From positions 1,488,001 through 1,552,000 of the forward strand of contig NC_015388.1 of NCBI RefSeq assembly GCF_000195295.1: a stretch of DNA of 64,000 nucleotides, read 5' to 3'. Below the pieces are notes generated by a model. The model worked only from the letters and a program-made list of their open reading frames with translations, had not been told where the DNA came from and searched no databases. Position 1 is the stretch's first letter, and each line of letters opens with the position of its first letter. A program made the position numbers and the translations under genes. Positions 40,786-50,285 of this stretch are shown in pieces. The DNA comes from Desulfobacca acetoxidans DSM 11109 (lineage in GTDB: Bacteria > Desulfobacterota > Desulfobaccia > Desulfobaccales > Desulfobaccaceae).

Positions 40786-42255
40786 ATGGATGTAAAAATT
40801 ACCGGACGTCTGCTTATCTTTAGCCTTTTCAAACGGCAAAAAATGATCCTGCACCTCATTCTCATCATGCTGCTGACGATCATTTTGGGGAGTCTCTTTC
40901 TGCCACCTACCTACGAAGCGGCGACGGCGGTGATGGTGCAGGGTCGGATCAATCAGGAAATCCTGATGCCCTTGCCGCGGGCCGACAGCAGCCGTACGGT
41001 GATGATGAACCCCAAGGAGGAGGTGAATACCGAAATCGAGATCGTCAAAAGCCGTCCGGTGATGGAAAAGGTGGTCAAAACACTCAAGCTGTATGACCGG
41101 CCGATCATTCAGGAAACCGGCTTTTTCGGAACCGTGCGCACCATTATACGGAAGGTCCGCAGCGCCTTTACCTGGGTTTTGACGAAAATCGGTCTCGTTT
41201 CCGCTCCGACGGAGGAGCAGGCCATTGAAATGGCGGTGTTGAAATTACAGAAAGCTTTAAGAGCCGAGCCTGCTGCTGAATCTCAGATTGTTCGCCTGAA
41301 ATATCGCGACCGGGATCCGGTCATGGCAAAGAAAGTGGTCAATACGGTGACCTCGGATTATCTCCGGCAACACATGATGATCAATTTAAATAAGGCGCAG
41401 TGTTCATTTTTCGCCGAACAGATCGACATCGTCAAGGCAGATTTGAAAAAATTGCAGGACCAGCTCGTTCAACTTAAGGAGAAAACCGGCCTCCTGGCGT
41501 TTGAGGAGCAGAGCCGGCTGATTTTGAAGCAGTTAGATACCTATGAGACGGCGCGCACCAGCATTCAGAAGGAAATTATTAACATTAAAGCGAAGATTGA
41601 AAAGATTCAGGATCTGCGCCGAACGAATCCGAAGCTGTTAATTCCACTACCGGAAATTGCCCAAGATGTCCAGGTGCAGGATCTGGAGAACAAGCTTATT
41701 AATATGCAATATCAATTGAATTCGGTCAATCAGCGCTACACTGGCGCCAGCCGGCAGGTTGAGACCGCGTCATCTCAGATCAAAGAGTTGGATAAACAGA
41801 TACGCCAGCAGGTGAATCAGATCTTGGACCGGGAGTTGGCCAAACTCAAAGCCCTCGAAGCCGAAAAACAGGCAGTGGAGGAAACGGTTGCCTCGCTCAA
41901 GAAGGAGATTGAACGGCTTCCGGCCCAAGAAGTGGCGCTGAGCAATCTCAACAGAGAAATCGATACGAAACAAGAGACTCTGGCAATCCTGTGGAAAAAA
42001 TATCAAGACAGTCTTATTGCCCAAAATACTGACGAGCGCCTGGATAACGTCAAGGTGGTCAGTTTCGCCGCCACTCCTTTGAAGCCGGTGAGTCCCAATC
42101 TGGTGTTGAACACCATTCTGGGACTGGTTCTGTCAGTGGTAGTGAGTTTAAGCGTCGCCTTTTTCCTGACCTATTGGGACGATACCATAAACCTGCCGGA
42201 AGACGTGGAGCGCTACCTGAATCTGCCGGTATGCGCTTCTATTCCCGAACTCTAG
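40786..42255 (+). CDS. Wzz/GumC-type chain-length and export protein
   Basis: The 489-residue protein has an N-terminal membrane helix (LILIMLLTIILGSLFL), a Wzz motif region (YEAATAVMV, EVNTEIEIVKSRPVMEKVVK), a long periplasmic coiled coil (residues about 200-385) and a C-terminal helix (VVVSLSVAFFLTYW) preceded by the Pro-rich ATPLKPVSPN. It lacks a fused kinase domain, which here is the separate degenerate ATPase. The protein polymerises in the inner membrane and sets chain length and export coupling. Confidence 0.92.
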   Translation: MDVKITGRLLIFSLFKRQKMILHLILIMLLTIILGSLFLPPTYEAATAVMVQGRINQEILMPLPRADSSRTVMMNPKEEVNTEIEIVKSRPVMEKVVKTLKLYDRPIIQETGFFGTVRTIIRKVRSAFTWVLTKIGLVSAPTEEQAIEMAVLKLQKALRAEPAAESQIVRLKYRDRDPVMAKKVVNTVTSDYLRQHMMINLNKAQCSFFAEQIDIVKADLKKLQDQLVQLKEKTGLLAFEEQSRLILKQLDTYETARTSIQKEIINIKAKIEKIQDLRRTNPKLLIPLPEIAQDVQVQDLENKLINMQYQLNSVNQRYTGASRQVETASSQIKELDKQIRQQVNQILDRELAKLKALEAEKQAVEETVASLKKEIERLPAQEVALSNLNREIDTKQETLAILWKKYQDSLIAQNTDERLDNVKVVSFAATPLKPVSPNLVLNTILGLVLSVVVSLSVAFFLTYWDDTINLPEDVERYLNLPVCASIPEL

Positions 42256-42256
42256 T

Positions 42257-43726
42257 ATGGACTCGGTGTTAGGTCAGAAATTAACGGGTTTTCGGCAGTT
42301 TTCCGGACGATGGCAGTTCTGGTTGGGAATGATCCTCGGGGCTGTTTTTTTGGCGATTTCGGAGTTGGAGTTTGCCTGGTTCACCGTTTTATTTTTAGGC
42401 CTGCTTATCGGTTTCATTTCTTTAGCTTTTCATGACAAGAAGCAATTCTCGCTTATTATCCTAGTAATTTCCCTCCCTATAATTATAGACATAAATCTTT
42501 ATTATCAGCCGAGCGCCGTCAGCCACTCAACCTATGGCTTTCAGGTCATTCTGTTTACCATTCCGCTCTGTGTCCTTTATCTCATCTGGATAATGCGGGC
42601 TATTGAGGGGAGGGAGTCCCCGGACATTGCTTCCCCTGGACTATTGGCCCTTGCCTTTTTGTGGTGTTCCTGTGCTGTCTCCGTGTGGTTCTCATCGAAC
42701 CGGCTGTATGGAGTTTTTGATCTCTGGGCGCTCTTCTCATCGGTGCTGCTCTATATATACGTCGCCAATCAGGTGCGGAAAAGGCAGGAGTTGGTCTTAG
42801 TCGCCGTGGTAACAGTGATAAATGTCGCCGTCCAGGGGATTCTTGCCTTACTGCAGTATCTGACCGATTCCAATCTCGGTTTGGATTTTTTCGGGGCTAC
42901 GAAGGCATTAAGGGATTACACCAGTCTGGCGGCGCTCTCCCGAGCCGGGGGTACTCTGGGTCATCCCAATTCTCTGGCCTTGTTTTTTGATTTAACCCTG
43001 CCTTTAACCTTCAGCCTGCTTTTCCACCCCATGAAATTCGGGCGGAAGTTCCTGTTGTTGCTGGCTTTTACTGCTGGGCTGGCGGGATTAACCGCTACCC
43101 TGTCGCGTGGCGGCATCCTGGCGGTCGGTCTCGCCAGCATTACCCTGTTGCTGATTCACTTCTTCCGTCGCTTTGGGCTAGCCCAAGCCGTGGTTTATGT
43201 GGTGTTAGTATTAGTGGTGGCCTCGGGACTGATTCTGGGAACTTCCAATCCGATCGAAAGGCGACTTTTTCAACACGATTACGGTACTGCCTACGGGCGC
43301 ATTCCTCATCTTCTGGTGGCAATAAATGTTATCCGGGCCAATCCCCTCTTCGGCGTCGGTTTGAACAATTATTGCGAAGCGGCGCCGGAATTCGACAACA
43401 CCCCGCAACAGATCATGGCCTACTGGCAGGCACCGGCTCACAATTTATATCTGTTTATCGCCAGCGAAATAGGTTTGGTGGGTTTGATATGGGTCGTTGT
43501 CTTTACTTTCGCCGTAGTTAAAGCCCTCTGGCCATCCCTCAGATCGCCAGACTCATTTGTCCGATGTCTGAGCCTCGGGGTATTGCTGGGGCTGATAGCC
43601 TTCTTCATTCATGGTCAATTTGATTATGCCAACTGGACCCATTTCTCGACACTCTGGTTTATGTTCGGTGTGGCGGCGGCCCTGGGCCGTTTTGGCGCCC
43701 GGGATGAAGTGATTGAGTCCGTCTGA
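42257..43726 (+). CDS. O-antigen ligase/Wzy-type polymerase
   Basis: The 489-residue protein has about 12 membrane helices and one large periplasmic loop typical of the Wzy/WaaL family. The loop segment YGTAYGRIPHLLVAINVIRA, then NPLFGVGLNNY, then HNLYLFIASEIGLVGL carries the conserved Arg and the family's GxGxxN and HN patterns. Inside a polysaccharide operon with its own flippase it most likely polymerises repeat units. It starts 1 base after the previous stop. Confidence 0.88.
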   Translation: MDSVLGQKLTGFRQFSGRWQFWLGMILGAVFLAISELEFAWFTVLFLGLLIGFISLAFHDKKQFSLIILVISLPIIIDINLYYQPSAVSHSTYGFQVILFTIPLCVLYLIWIMRAIEGRESPDIASPGLLALAFLWCSCAVSVWFSSNRLYGVFDLWALFSSVLLYIYVANQVRKRQELVLVAVVTVINVAVQGILALLQYLTDSNLGLDFFGATKALRDYTSLAALSRAGGTLGHPNSLALFFDLTLPLTFSLLFHPMKFGRKFLLLLAFTAGLAGLTATLSRGGILAVGLASITLLLIHFFRRFGLAQAVVYVVLVLVVASGLILGTSNPIERRLFQHDYGTAYGRIPHLLVAINVIRANPLFGVGLNNYCEAAPEFDNTPQQIMAYWQAPAHNLYLFIASEIGLVGLIWVVVFTFAVVKALWPSLRSPDSFVRCLSLGVLLGLIAFFIHGQFDYANWTHFSTLWFMFGVAAALGRFGARDEVIESV

Positions 43727-45302
43727 GCCTCATTTGAAACCATCTGATGAGTTAACCGATGATTTTTCCAGATCGTCCCGCCTGGTCCGCAACGGCGTCT
43801 TCCTGATTAGCATCGAGCTGGGGAGCAAGGTATTAGGACTGTTTTTCTTCGTCATGTTGGCGCGTTATCTGGGCGCCAGGGAGCTGGGCTTATACGCTTA
43901 TGCCGGTACTTTGGCCAATCTGTTTGTCCTGTTGCCGAAGTTTGGCTTTGAAAGTTTGGTGCAACGGGAGGTGGGGCGAGAGAAGGGGACAGCCTGGGAG
44001 TATTTTCGCCTGATTAGTATGCTGAAATTGATTCTGTCCTTAACCGCTCTGCTGGCGTTGGCACTCGTGTTGTTTTTAGTCCTTCCCAGAGCCGAGCGCT
44101 TCGTGGTGCTGTTGGTCGGCTGCTTCGTTTTTTCGTATTCCTTTTTAGAGTATGTCGATTCCTTTTTCCGGGCCTTGGAGCGGTCGGAGTTTGAAGTATT
44201 GGTGCGGCTCTGGTTTTCTCTGCTCAATCTGGCGGTGGGGGTCTATCTCCTTGCCGCCGGTTGGGGGCTGAGTACCGTTGTCTTAGGCCAGTTAGTATGC
44301 GTGCTGTCGGCCTTGGTGTTGGCTATGGCGGTCTTACGTCGCATTGCTTATGTGCCTTGCCAGCCCAGGAGGGGAATGGGGGCGGTTTTCAGAAACAATG
44401 TTTCGGGCGCATCTGGTTCTCTTCCCGCAGAAAACTGGGCCGGATGCATGACAGCCGGTCTCGGCAACGGCTTCCGGGAGTATCTGATCAAGGCGGCTCC
44501 TTTTGCCGGTATTGTAACGGCTCTGTATTTCAGTAACCAGATGGGGATTTTGATGTTGTCCTTTTTTGCCGATAAGACATCTGTGGGTTATTTATCGGCG
44601 GGGTTGCGTCTGTTTGACAACCTGACGCTCATTCCGGCAGCCGTGATGGGCGCCTTTCTGCCGGTGGTGAGCCGCTATTATCGCACCTCTATCGGCGCCT
44701 TCACAACCACGCTGCGCTTTACGGTTAAATATTTATTTATTTTATCAGCGCCGTTAGCAGTCGGCATGTATTGCCTTGCCCCGCAACTTACCGTATCCCT
44801 CTTTGGCGAGAGCTTTTTGCCGACCGCAGCGGTATTTAAAATACTGAGTCTGGCTTTGATTTTCAGCTTCTGGAATTATTTGGGAGACAATATGCTCATC
44901 GCCCGGAACCGGGAAAAAAGGTTGCTGCGACTGACCTGGTTGGGGGCGCTTATCCATATAACCGCCAATCTGCTTCTCATTCCGTTATTCGGTTATCTTG
45001 GAGCCGGATTGGCCACCCTGGCAACGCAATTACTCTATTTTATTGTATTATTTAGATTTATAAGGCGTTATCTGAGCATTGCCGGCCTGATCCGGCTTAT
45101 TTGGGGCCCCAGCCTGGCGGCGGCAACCATGGGAGCCTCGGTTCTATGGCTGCAGGACCTGTATCTTGGAGTGGTGGTGCCGATCGGCATAGTGGTGTAC
45201 ATGCTCATATTGTTGATTTCCAAGACGATAACTGCCGGTGAACTGGCCAGCTTTAAGGAAATCTGGCGGTTTCGCCGGATGAAAACCGGCATCGTGGGAT
45301 AA
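43713..45302 (+). CDS. Polysaccharide flippase (Wzx/MATE-like)
   Basis: The 529-residue protein has about 14 membrane helices and the Wzx N-terminal pattern (NGVFLISIELGSKVLGLFFF, ARYLGARELGLYAYAGTLAN). It exports undecaprenyl-linked repeat units. The start is a TTG at 43713 overlapping the polymerase stop by 14 bases; no ATG gives a complete first helix. A hydrophilic loop of about 30 residues between helices 6 and 7 (VSGASGSLPAENWAGC) is longer than usual. Confidence 0.88.
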   Translation: MSPSEPHLKPSDELTDDFSRSSRLVRNGVFLISIELGSKVLGLFFFVMLARYLGARELGLYAYAGTLANLFVLLPKFGFESLVQREVGREKGTAWEYFRLISMLKLILSLTALLALALVLFLVLPRAERFVVLLVGCFVFSYSFLEYVDSFFRALERSEFEVLVRLWFSLLNLAVGVYLLAAGWGLSTVVLGQLVCVLSALVLAMAVLRRIAYVPCQPRRGMGAVFRNNVSGASGSLPAENWAGCMTAGLGNGFREYLIKAAPFAGIVTALYFSNQMGILMLSFFADKTSVGYLSAGLRLFDNLTLIPAAVMGAFLPVVSRYYRTSIGAFTTTLRFTVKYLFILSAPLAVGMYCLAPQLTVSLFGESFLPTAAVFKILSLALIFSFWNYLGDNMLIARNREKRLLRLTWLGALIHITANLLLIPLFGYLGAGLATLATQLLYFIVLFRFIRRYLSIAGLIRLIWGPSLAAATMGASVLWLQDLYLGVVVPIGIVVYMLILLISKTITAGELASFKEIWRFRRMKTGIVG

Positions 45303-45330
45303 TCAGCCGCTTCATTGAAGGAAATGTCCT

Positions 45331-46572
45331 GTGTGCTCCGCTGACAAAAAAAAGGCCCTCTCCAGACCTCCTCGGGTGATCGCCTATGTAGGGCGAATTT
45401 TGCCCACTCTGTCGGAGACCTTTGTCGTACGCGAGATTGCCGCCCTAGTGAGATTAGGAGCGACGGTTGAGCTCTTCAGTCTCTACCCGCCGGAATCGTT
45501 GGCCGTTCACCCGGAAACCAGGGGTCTCAATCTAAACGTCACGACGATTTTCTGTCCCAGGTGTCCCTTCTTCTGGCTGGCGCAGGTATGGTACGCGGTT
45601 GTCCACCCTCGCCGCTACTGGGGTTGTTTCTGGCGTTACGTCCTGGTCGTTAGAGTTTCCTGGCGGGACCGCCTCAGGAGCCTGCTCTATTTTGTGGCGG
45701 CGCCGTATGCCGCCTGGAGTCTGCATTGCCGGAGGGTGACTCATATCCACGCGCATTTTGCCAACTCTCCCGCCAGCCTGGCGTTGATGGCGGCTCACCT
45801 GGCCGATCTGCCATTCAGTTTCATGGCGCATGCCTATGATGTCTTCGTTGACACGCTGCTGTTGCCGGAAAAGCTGAAAGCGGCCAAGTTCGCCGCCACG
45901 TGCAGTTTTTTCAACGTCAACTACCTCAAGGCTCATTTTCCGGCAGCGCCGGCGGCCCGTCTGGAGGTAATCCGTTATGGCCTGGATCCGGTTGCTTTCC
46001 CACTGCGGGAACAACCGAAAAACCGGATACCGTTGCTTTTGGGAGTGGGTCGGTTGGTTGAGACCAAGGGATTTCACACCCTGATTGAAGCCTGTGCCCG
46101 GTTGCGCGATGAGGGAGTGGCAGTAGACTGCCGCATCATCGGGGAGGGCCCTGAATTACCGCGATTAAGGCAGATGATTAAAGCCCGCCAGGTATCCGAC
46201 AGGGTCACCCTCCTGGGCAAACGGTTGCCTCAGGAGGTGAAAGGGTATTATGCCGAAACGGATATCCTGATCATGCCCAGTTGTGTACGCCACAACGACC
46301 GCGACGGCATTCCCAATGTGTTGTTAGAGGCCATGGCGATGGGTATTCCGGTGATATCCACATATGTCTCAGGTATCCCGGAATTGGTGCGTCATCAAGA
46401 AACCGGCCTGCTGGTGCCGCCAGATGATCCGGTGGCGCTGGCCGCAGCCATAAAAACCCTGTTGGCCGATCCTGGTCTGGCTCAAAAAATGGCATGCCAG
46501 GGGCGGGTGCTGGTGGAAAGGGAGTTTAATATTTATCACAGTGCCGCCAGCTTGCTGGAGTTATTCGACTAA
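45331..46572 (+). CDS. Glycosyltransferase family 4 (GT-B)
   Basis: The 413-residue protein has an N-terminal acceptor domain (GRILPTLSETFVVREIAALV, HIHAHFANSPASLALMAAHL) and a C-terminal donor domain. The donor domain shows LLGVGRLVETKGFHTLIEAC, then PELPRLRQMI, then VLLEAMAMGIPVISTYVSGI, then PELVRHQETGLLVPPDD, the GT4 E-x7-E region. It begins at GTG 45331 with AAGGAAA upstream. It adds one sugar of the repeat unit on the cytoplasmic face. Confidence 0.92.
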   Translation: MCSADKKKALSRPPRVIAYVGRILPTLSETFVVREIAALVRLGATVELFSLYPPESLAVHPETRGLNLNVTTIFCPRCPFFWLAQVWYAVVHPRRYWGCFWRYVLVVRVSWRDRLRSLLYFVAAPYAAWSLHCRRVTHIHAHFANSPASLALMAAHLADLPFSFMAHAYDVFVDTLLLPEKLKAAKFAATCSFFNVNYLKAHFPAAPAARLEVIRYGLDPVAFPLREQPKNRIPLLLGVGRLVETKGFHTLIEACARLRDEGVAVDCRIIGEGPELPRLRQMIKARQVSDRVTLLGKRLPQEVKGYYAETDILIMPSCVRHNDRDGIPNVLLEAMAMGIPVISTYVSGIPELVRHQETGLLVPPDDPVALAAAIKTLLADPGLAQKMACQGRVLVEREFNIYHSAASLLELFD

Positions 46573-46731
46573 TGCTCACTGCCGATCGGTTGCCCGCGAA
46601 CCATGAAAATCATTTGCCGGTAGCACAGGTTTTCTAACCTGTTCAGAAGATATTTTTTTGTTAACTTGGAACTTGGAACTGCGGCGGGAGGAGCTTCACT
46701 TTTCCGCCCAAGGGGCTGACTGGAGCGGGTG
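46573..46731. repeat. Short gap with R3 relic and period-7 tract
   Basis: GTAGCACAGGTTTTCTAACC, then TGTTC (46621-46645) is a decayed R3 hairpin. AACTTGG/AACTTGG/AACT (46663-46680) is a period-7 tract. This is the largest gap inside the second half of the polysaccharide operon. Confidence 0.5.
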
Positions 46732-48633
46732 ATGTGCGGCATCTGTGGGATCATAAATCGGGACGGCCAGCCGGTGGAAAAGGGGGTGCTGCAACGCCTG
46801 AGCTCAGTACTGCGCCATCGCGGTCCCGATGATGAGGGCTACCATTACGAGCCTGGCGTCGGTCTGGGTTTTCGGCGGTTAAGCATCATTGATCTGAGCG
46901 GCGGTCGGCAACCGATGACCAATGAAGATCAGACCGTTTGGGTGGTTTTTAACGGGGAGATTTATAATTTCAAAGAATTACGCCTCCTGCTGCAAACCTA
47001 TGGCCATGTCTTCCGCACCGCTTCGGACACTGAAGTCATTGTGCATGGGTTTGAGCAATGGGGCGAGGACGTCGTGCACCATTTAAACGGCATGTTCGCC
47101 TTCGCCGCCTGGGACAGTCGTTCCCGGCGGCTCCTGTTGGCCCGTGATCGCTTAGGCATCAAGCCTCTGTTCTACTCCCTGATTGACGGCTCCCTGGCCT
47201 TTGCCTCGGAAATCAAAAGTCTCCTGCTCTGGCCGCAATTAGACCCGGCCATCAACGACCGCGGGGTGTTTGAATATTTTTCCCAACATTTTGTCCCAGG
47301 GTCCGAGACTTTCTATTCCCATATTCATAAACTGCAGCCTGCCGAGATGCTGCGTTTGGCCGATGGTGACGTCAGGCTCAGGAAATACTGGCATCCTCAA
47401 GTCATCCCCAACGCTAAACAATCTGTGGCTGATGCCGTTGACGAATTGCGCCAGCGGCTTCTAGCCGCGGTCAAGATGCAGTTGGTGGCCGATGTCCCCT
47501 TGGGAGTCTTCCTCTCCGGAGGGCTTGACTCGAGCGCGGTGACGGCTGCCATGGGCCAGGCGGGGGTGCAGGAAATTCGTTCCTTTAATATCGGTTTCGA
47601 TGTCAAGCGCTATGACGAAACCGATTTTGCCCTCCAGGTGAGCCAACACCTGGGAACCAGGCACGAGAGTTTTCGCCTGAACGAATGGCCTACCAGCATC
47701 CTGCCGAAACTGCTCTGGCACCTGGACGAACCGATGGCAGACGCTACTATCATTCCTACCTACATCCTGTCCTTAATGACCAGGCGCCACGTCACTGTTG
47801 CCCTGAGCGGGGAAGGGGGGGATGAGCTGTTCGCCGGTTATACACACTATCAGGGGATGAAGCTCAACCGCCTCTTGCAGTTTTTTCCCGTTAGCTGGCG
47901 GCGTCTGGGGGTGGCATGGCTGAAGCATCTCCCTTACGGCGGTTCAGCTCGAACCGGCTATTTTCTGGACCGCCTGGCCCGGATTGTTTCGAGTTCCTTT
48001 TTTCCTTTATTCGAGGGTTATACCCGGAAGGTGGCGTTTTTCAGTCCTGAAGAGCAGCAGCTTCTGTTTTCACCGGCCTTTCAAGAAAAGATGGCCCACT
48101 TTCCTTATTTGAGCGCAGTCCGGCGGATACCCCAAGATCACCCGGAGCTGGATGCCGTCAGCCAAGCCAACCTAACGGATCTCCTCATTTATCTTCCGGA
48201 GGACATGTTGGTCAAAGTCGACCGCATGAGCATGGCCGGTTCTCTTGAAGTCCGGGTTCCTATCCTGGATCATACCCTGGTGGAGTTTGCCCTGAGCCTG
48301 CCGTTCTCTTTCAAAATGAAGGGGTTGGAGACCAAATATATCTTGCGCCGGGCTCTGCAACCCTGGCTGCCGGCGAGCATTTTACAGCGGCGCAAACGGG
48401 GATTTAATCCACCCCTGGAATTCTGGCTGCAAAAAGGCCTGGTAGAATACGCCCGGGAGCAGGAGATGATGGCGACCGTGGCGGCCTGCGGCTATTTTAA
48501 CCCCGATTACATACAACTGCTCATTGACGCCCATGTAAGTGGCCGGCGCAACTACGCCCGCCAGTTGTGGTCGATCCTTGTGTTCGCCCTCTGGTGGCGC
48601 CGGATCAGGGGGAAAGGAGAATGTCCGGTATGA
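46732..48633 (+). CDS. asnB: Glutamine-dependent asparagine-synthase-type amidotransferase of the polysaccharide locus
   Basis: The 633-residue protein starts MCGICG, so ATG 46732 rather than the GTG just before it must be used to expose catalytic Cys2. The N-terminal glutaminase (LRHRGPDDEGYHYEPG, NGEIYNFKELR) is followed by the synthetase domain (PP-loop LGVFLSGGLDSSAVTAAM, LSGEGGDELFAGY, EDMLVKVDRMSMAGSLEVRV). Members inside exosortase/PEP-CTERM polysaccharide loci are thought to amidate a sugar acid rather than make asparagine. The context favours that, but general asparagine synthesis is possible. Confidence 0.9.
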   Translation: MCGICGIINRDGQPVEKGVLQRLSSVLRHRGPDDEGYHYEPGVGLGFRRLSIIDLSGGRQPMTNEDQTVWVVFNGEIYNFKELRLLLQTYGHVFRTASDTEVIVHGFEQWGEDVVHHLNGMFAFAAWDSRSRRLLLARDRLGIKPLFYSLIDGSLAFASEIKSLLLWPQLDPAINDRGVFEYFSQHFVPGSETFYSHIHKLQPAEMLRLADGDVRLRKYWHPQVIPNAKQSVADAVDELRQRLLAAVKMQLVADVPLGVFLSGGLDSSAVTAAMGQAGVQEIRSFNIGFDVKRYDETDFALQVSQHLGTRHESFRLNEWPTSILPKLLWHLDEPMADATIIPTYILSLMTRRHVTVALSGEGGDELFAGYTHYQGMKLNRLLQFFPVSWRRLGVAWLKHLPYGGSARTGYFLDRLARIVSSSFFPLFEGYTRKVAFFSPEEQQLLFSPAFQEKMAHFPYLSAVRRIPQDHPELDAVSQANLTDLLIYLPEDMLVKVDRMSMAGSLEVRVPILDHTLVEFALSLPFSFKMKGLETKYILRRALQPWLPASILQRRKRGFNPPLEFWLQKGLVEYAREQEMMATVAACGYFNPDYIQLLIDAHVSGRRNYARQLWSILVFALWWRRIRGKGECPV

Positions 48634-49505
48634 ACCGCCGTCTGGTAGTCATTAGTCCCTGCCGGGATGAGGCCAGATTTCTTGAGGGGATGGTGCGCTC
48701 GGTAATCAATCAAAGCATCCGGCCGGTTGCCTGGATTGTGGTGGATGACGGCAGTCAGGATGACTCCTTCAAGATCATTTCCCGCCATGCCGCCCTGCAT
48801 CCCTGGATCAGGCCCGTCCGCCGGGAACGGAGCGGCCAGAGGCAGCTTGGACCCGGTGTGGTCAACGCCTTCCGGGCCGGATTGGCAGTTTTAAGTGAGA
48901 CCGATTACGAGGTAATTGCTAAATTAGACTGTGATCTGGAGTTCGGGCCGGAATGTTTTGCGATGATTCTCAAACATTTTGATGACTCCAGGGTTGGGAT
49001 AGCGGGAGGCACTACCTTTCTTAAGGTAGATGGCCGCCTCGTATCAGAGCGTTATGTCACGTATCATGTCCCAGGCGCCGTCAAGTTCTACCGTCGGGAA
49101 TGTTTTGTGGATATCGGTGGTCTGCAGCCTGTGTATGGCTGGGATATCCTCGATGAGACCGATGCCCGGCGTCATGGTTGGACTACCATAAGCGATCCCG
49201 GCATTGTATTTATGCACCATCGCCTGCAAGGCTCCTCCTTCGGGGCGGTTCAGGGCAAGGTTATCTGGGGACGGGGGGCGTATGTCATCGGCAGCCATCC
49301 CCTCTTTGCCCTGGCCCGGGGTCTCTTCAGGTTGTGGGAGCGACCCTGGATCATCGGTGGACTGGCCTTTATCTGGGGATATTATTCCAGTTATTTCAAT
49401 AAGCAGATCAAAAGGGTGCAAGATCAGGAGTTCATCCGTTACCTGAGGCGGGAGCAACTTTATCGACTGACGCATGGGAACCGCCTTCCCCCTAACCCCG
49501 TTTGA
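48621..49505 (+). CDS. Glycosyltransferase family 2
   Basis: The 294-residue GT-A protein opens LVVISPCRDEARFLEGMVRS and has WIVVDDGSQDDSF and the metal-binding AKLDCDLEFGPECF in place of the DxD region. A late segment (FVDIGGLQPVYGWDILDETD) carries the catalytic-site ED-like residues. ATG 48621 has AAAGGAGA upstream and overlaps the amidotransferase stop; a longer open frame upstream is not used. It acts on a lipid-linked intermediate in the cytoplasm. Confidence 0.9.
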   Translation: MSGMNRRLVVISPCRDEARFLEGMVRSVINQSIRPVAWIVVDDGSQDDSFKIISRHAALHPWIRPVRRERSGQRQLGPGVVNAFRAGLAVLSETDYEVIAKLDCDLEFGPECFAMILKHFDDSRVGIAGGTTFLKVDGRLVSERYVTYHVPGAVKFYRRECFVDIGGLQPVYGWDILDETDARRHGWTTISDPGIVFMHHRLQGSSFGAVQGKVIWGRGAYVIGSHPLFALARGLFRLWERPWIIGGLAFIWGYYSSYFNKQIKRVQDQEFIRYLRREQLYRLTHGNRLPPNPV

Positions 49506-49511
49506 GGAACT

Positions 49512-50285
49512 ATGACAGGACCTGCGGTTTCTATCCTTGGTGTAGAGGTGGGATGCTACACCCTGACAACTCTCCTGACCCGGGTGCAGGAGCTGCTTCA
49601 GGCCTCCGGCTGCAGTTATATCTACGGCGTCAACGCCCACACGTTAAACCTTGCAGCCGTAGATCGCGAGTTCCTGCAGATAGTTGCCGGGGCCGAAGCG
49701 GTATACGCCGACGGTGCTTCCCTGCGGCTGGCAGCCCGGGTATTGGGTCGGCACCTGCCGGCAAAGATCACCACCACCGATCTGTGGCCCGAGATGTGCC
49801 AGTTGGCCGTCGAAAAAGACTGGAAATTCTATCTTTTGGGAGGAGAGCCCGGATTGGCGCGGCGGGCCGGACTCCAGGCCGGTCAGCAATTCCCCGGTTT
49901 ACAGATTGTCGGCACCCATGATGGCTATACGGATATTTTCAGCCCACAGACGGCAGCGGCCATCAACGCGGCGCAGCCGGATGTCCTCTGGGTGGGGATG
50001 GGAGACCCGCTCCAAGGGTATTGGGCCAAGGTTATGCGGCCGCAGCTTCAGGTGAAAGTGATCATCACCTGCGGGGGGATGTTCAAGATTGTGTCTGGCG
50101 AGCTCAAGCGTCTTCCCCGATCCTGGCGAGAACGCGGCTTTGAATGGCTGTATCGGCTCTGGCAGGAGCCCCAGGCCTGGCGGCGTTACCTCGTGGGTCT
50201 GCCGCTTTTTGGCCTGAGGGTGCTCTCCCAGAGACTTACCCAGGCGTCGAACCGGTTGCCGGGTTCCGGTGAGCGACATCGATGA
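49512..50285 (+). CDS. WecG/TagA/CpsF-family glycosyltransferase (GT26)
   Basis: The 257-residue protein has the family motifs YGVNAHTLNLAAVDREFLQ, AVYADGASLRLAARVLG, ITTTDLWPEMCQLA, FYLLGGEPGLARRAG, then PDVLWVGMGDPLQGYWAKV and ITCGGMFKIVSGELKRLPRS. Family members transfer N-acetylmannosamine-type sugars to a lipid-linked acceptor at the membrane surface. Its stop overlaps the next start by 4 bases. Confidence 0.92.
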   Translation: MTGPAVSILGVEVGCYTLTTLLTRVQELLQASGCSYIYGVNAHTLNLAAVDREFLQIVAGAEAVYADGASLRLAARVLGRHLPAKITTTDLWPEMCQLAVEKDWKFYLLGGEPGLARRAGLQAGQQFPGLQIVGTHDGYTDIFSPQTAAAINAAQPDVLWVGMGDPLQGYWAKVMRPQLQVKVIITCGGMFKIVSGELKRLPRSWRERGFEWLYRLWQEPQAWRRYLVGLPLFGLRVLSQRLTQASNRLPGSGERHR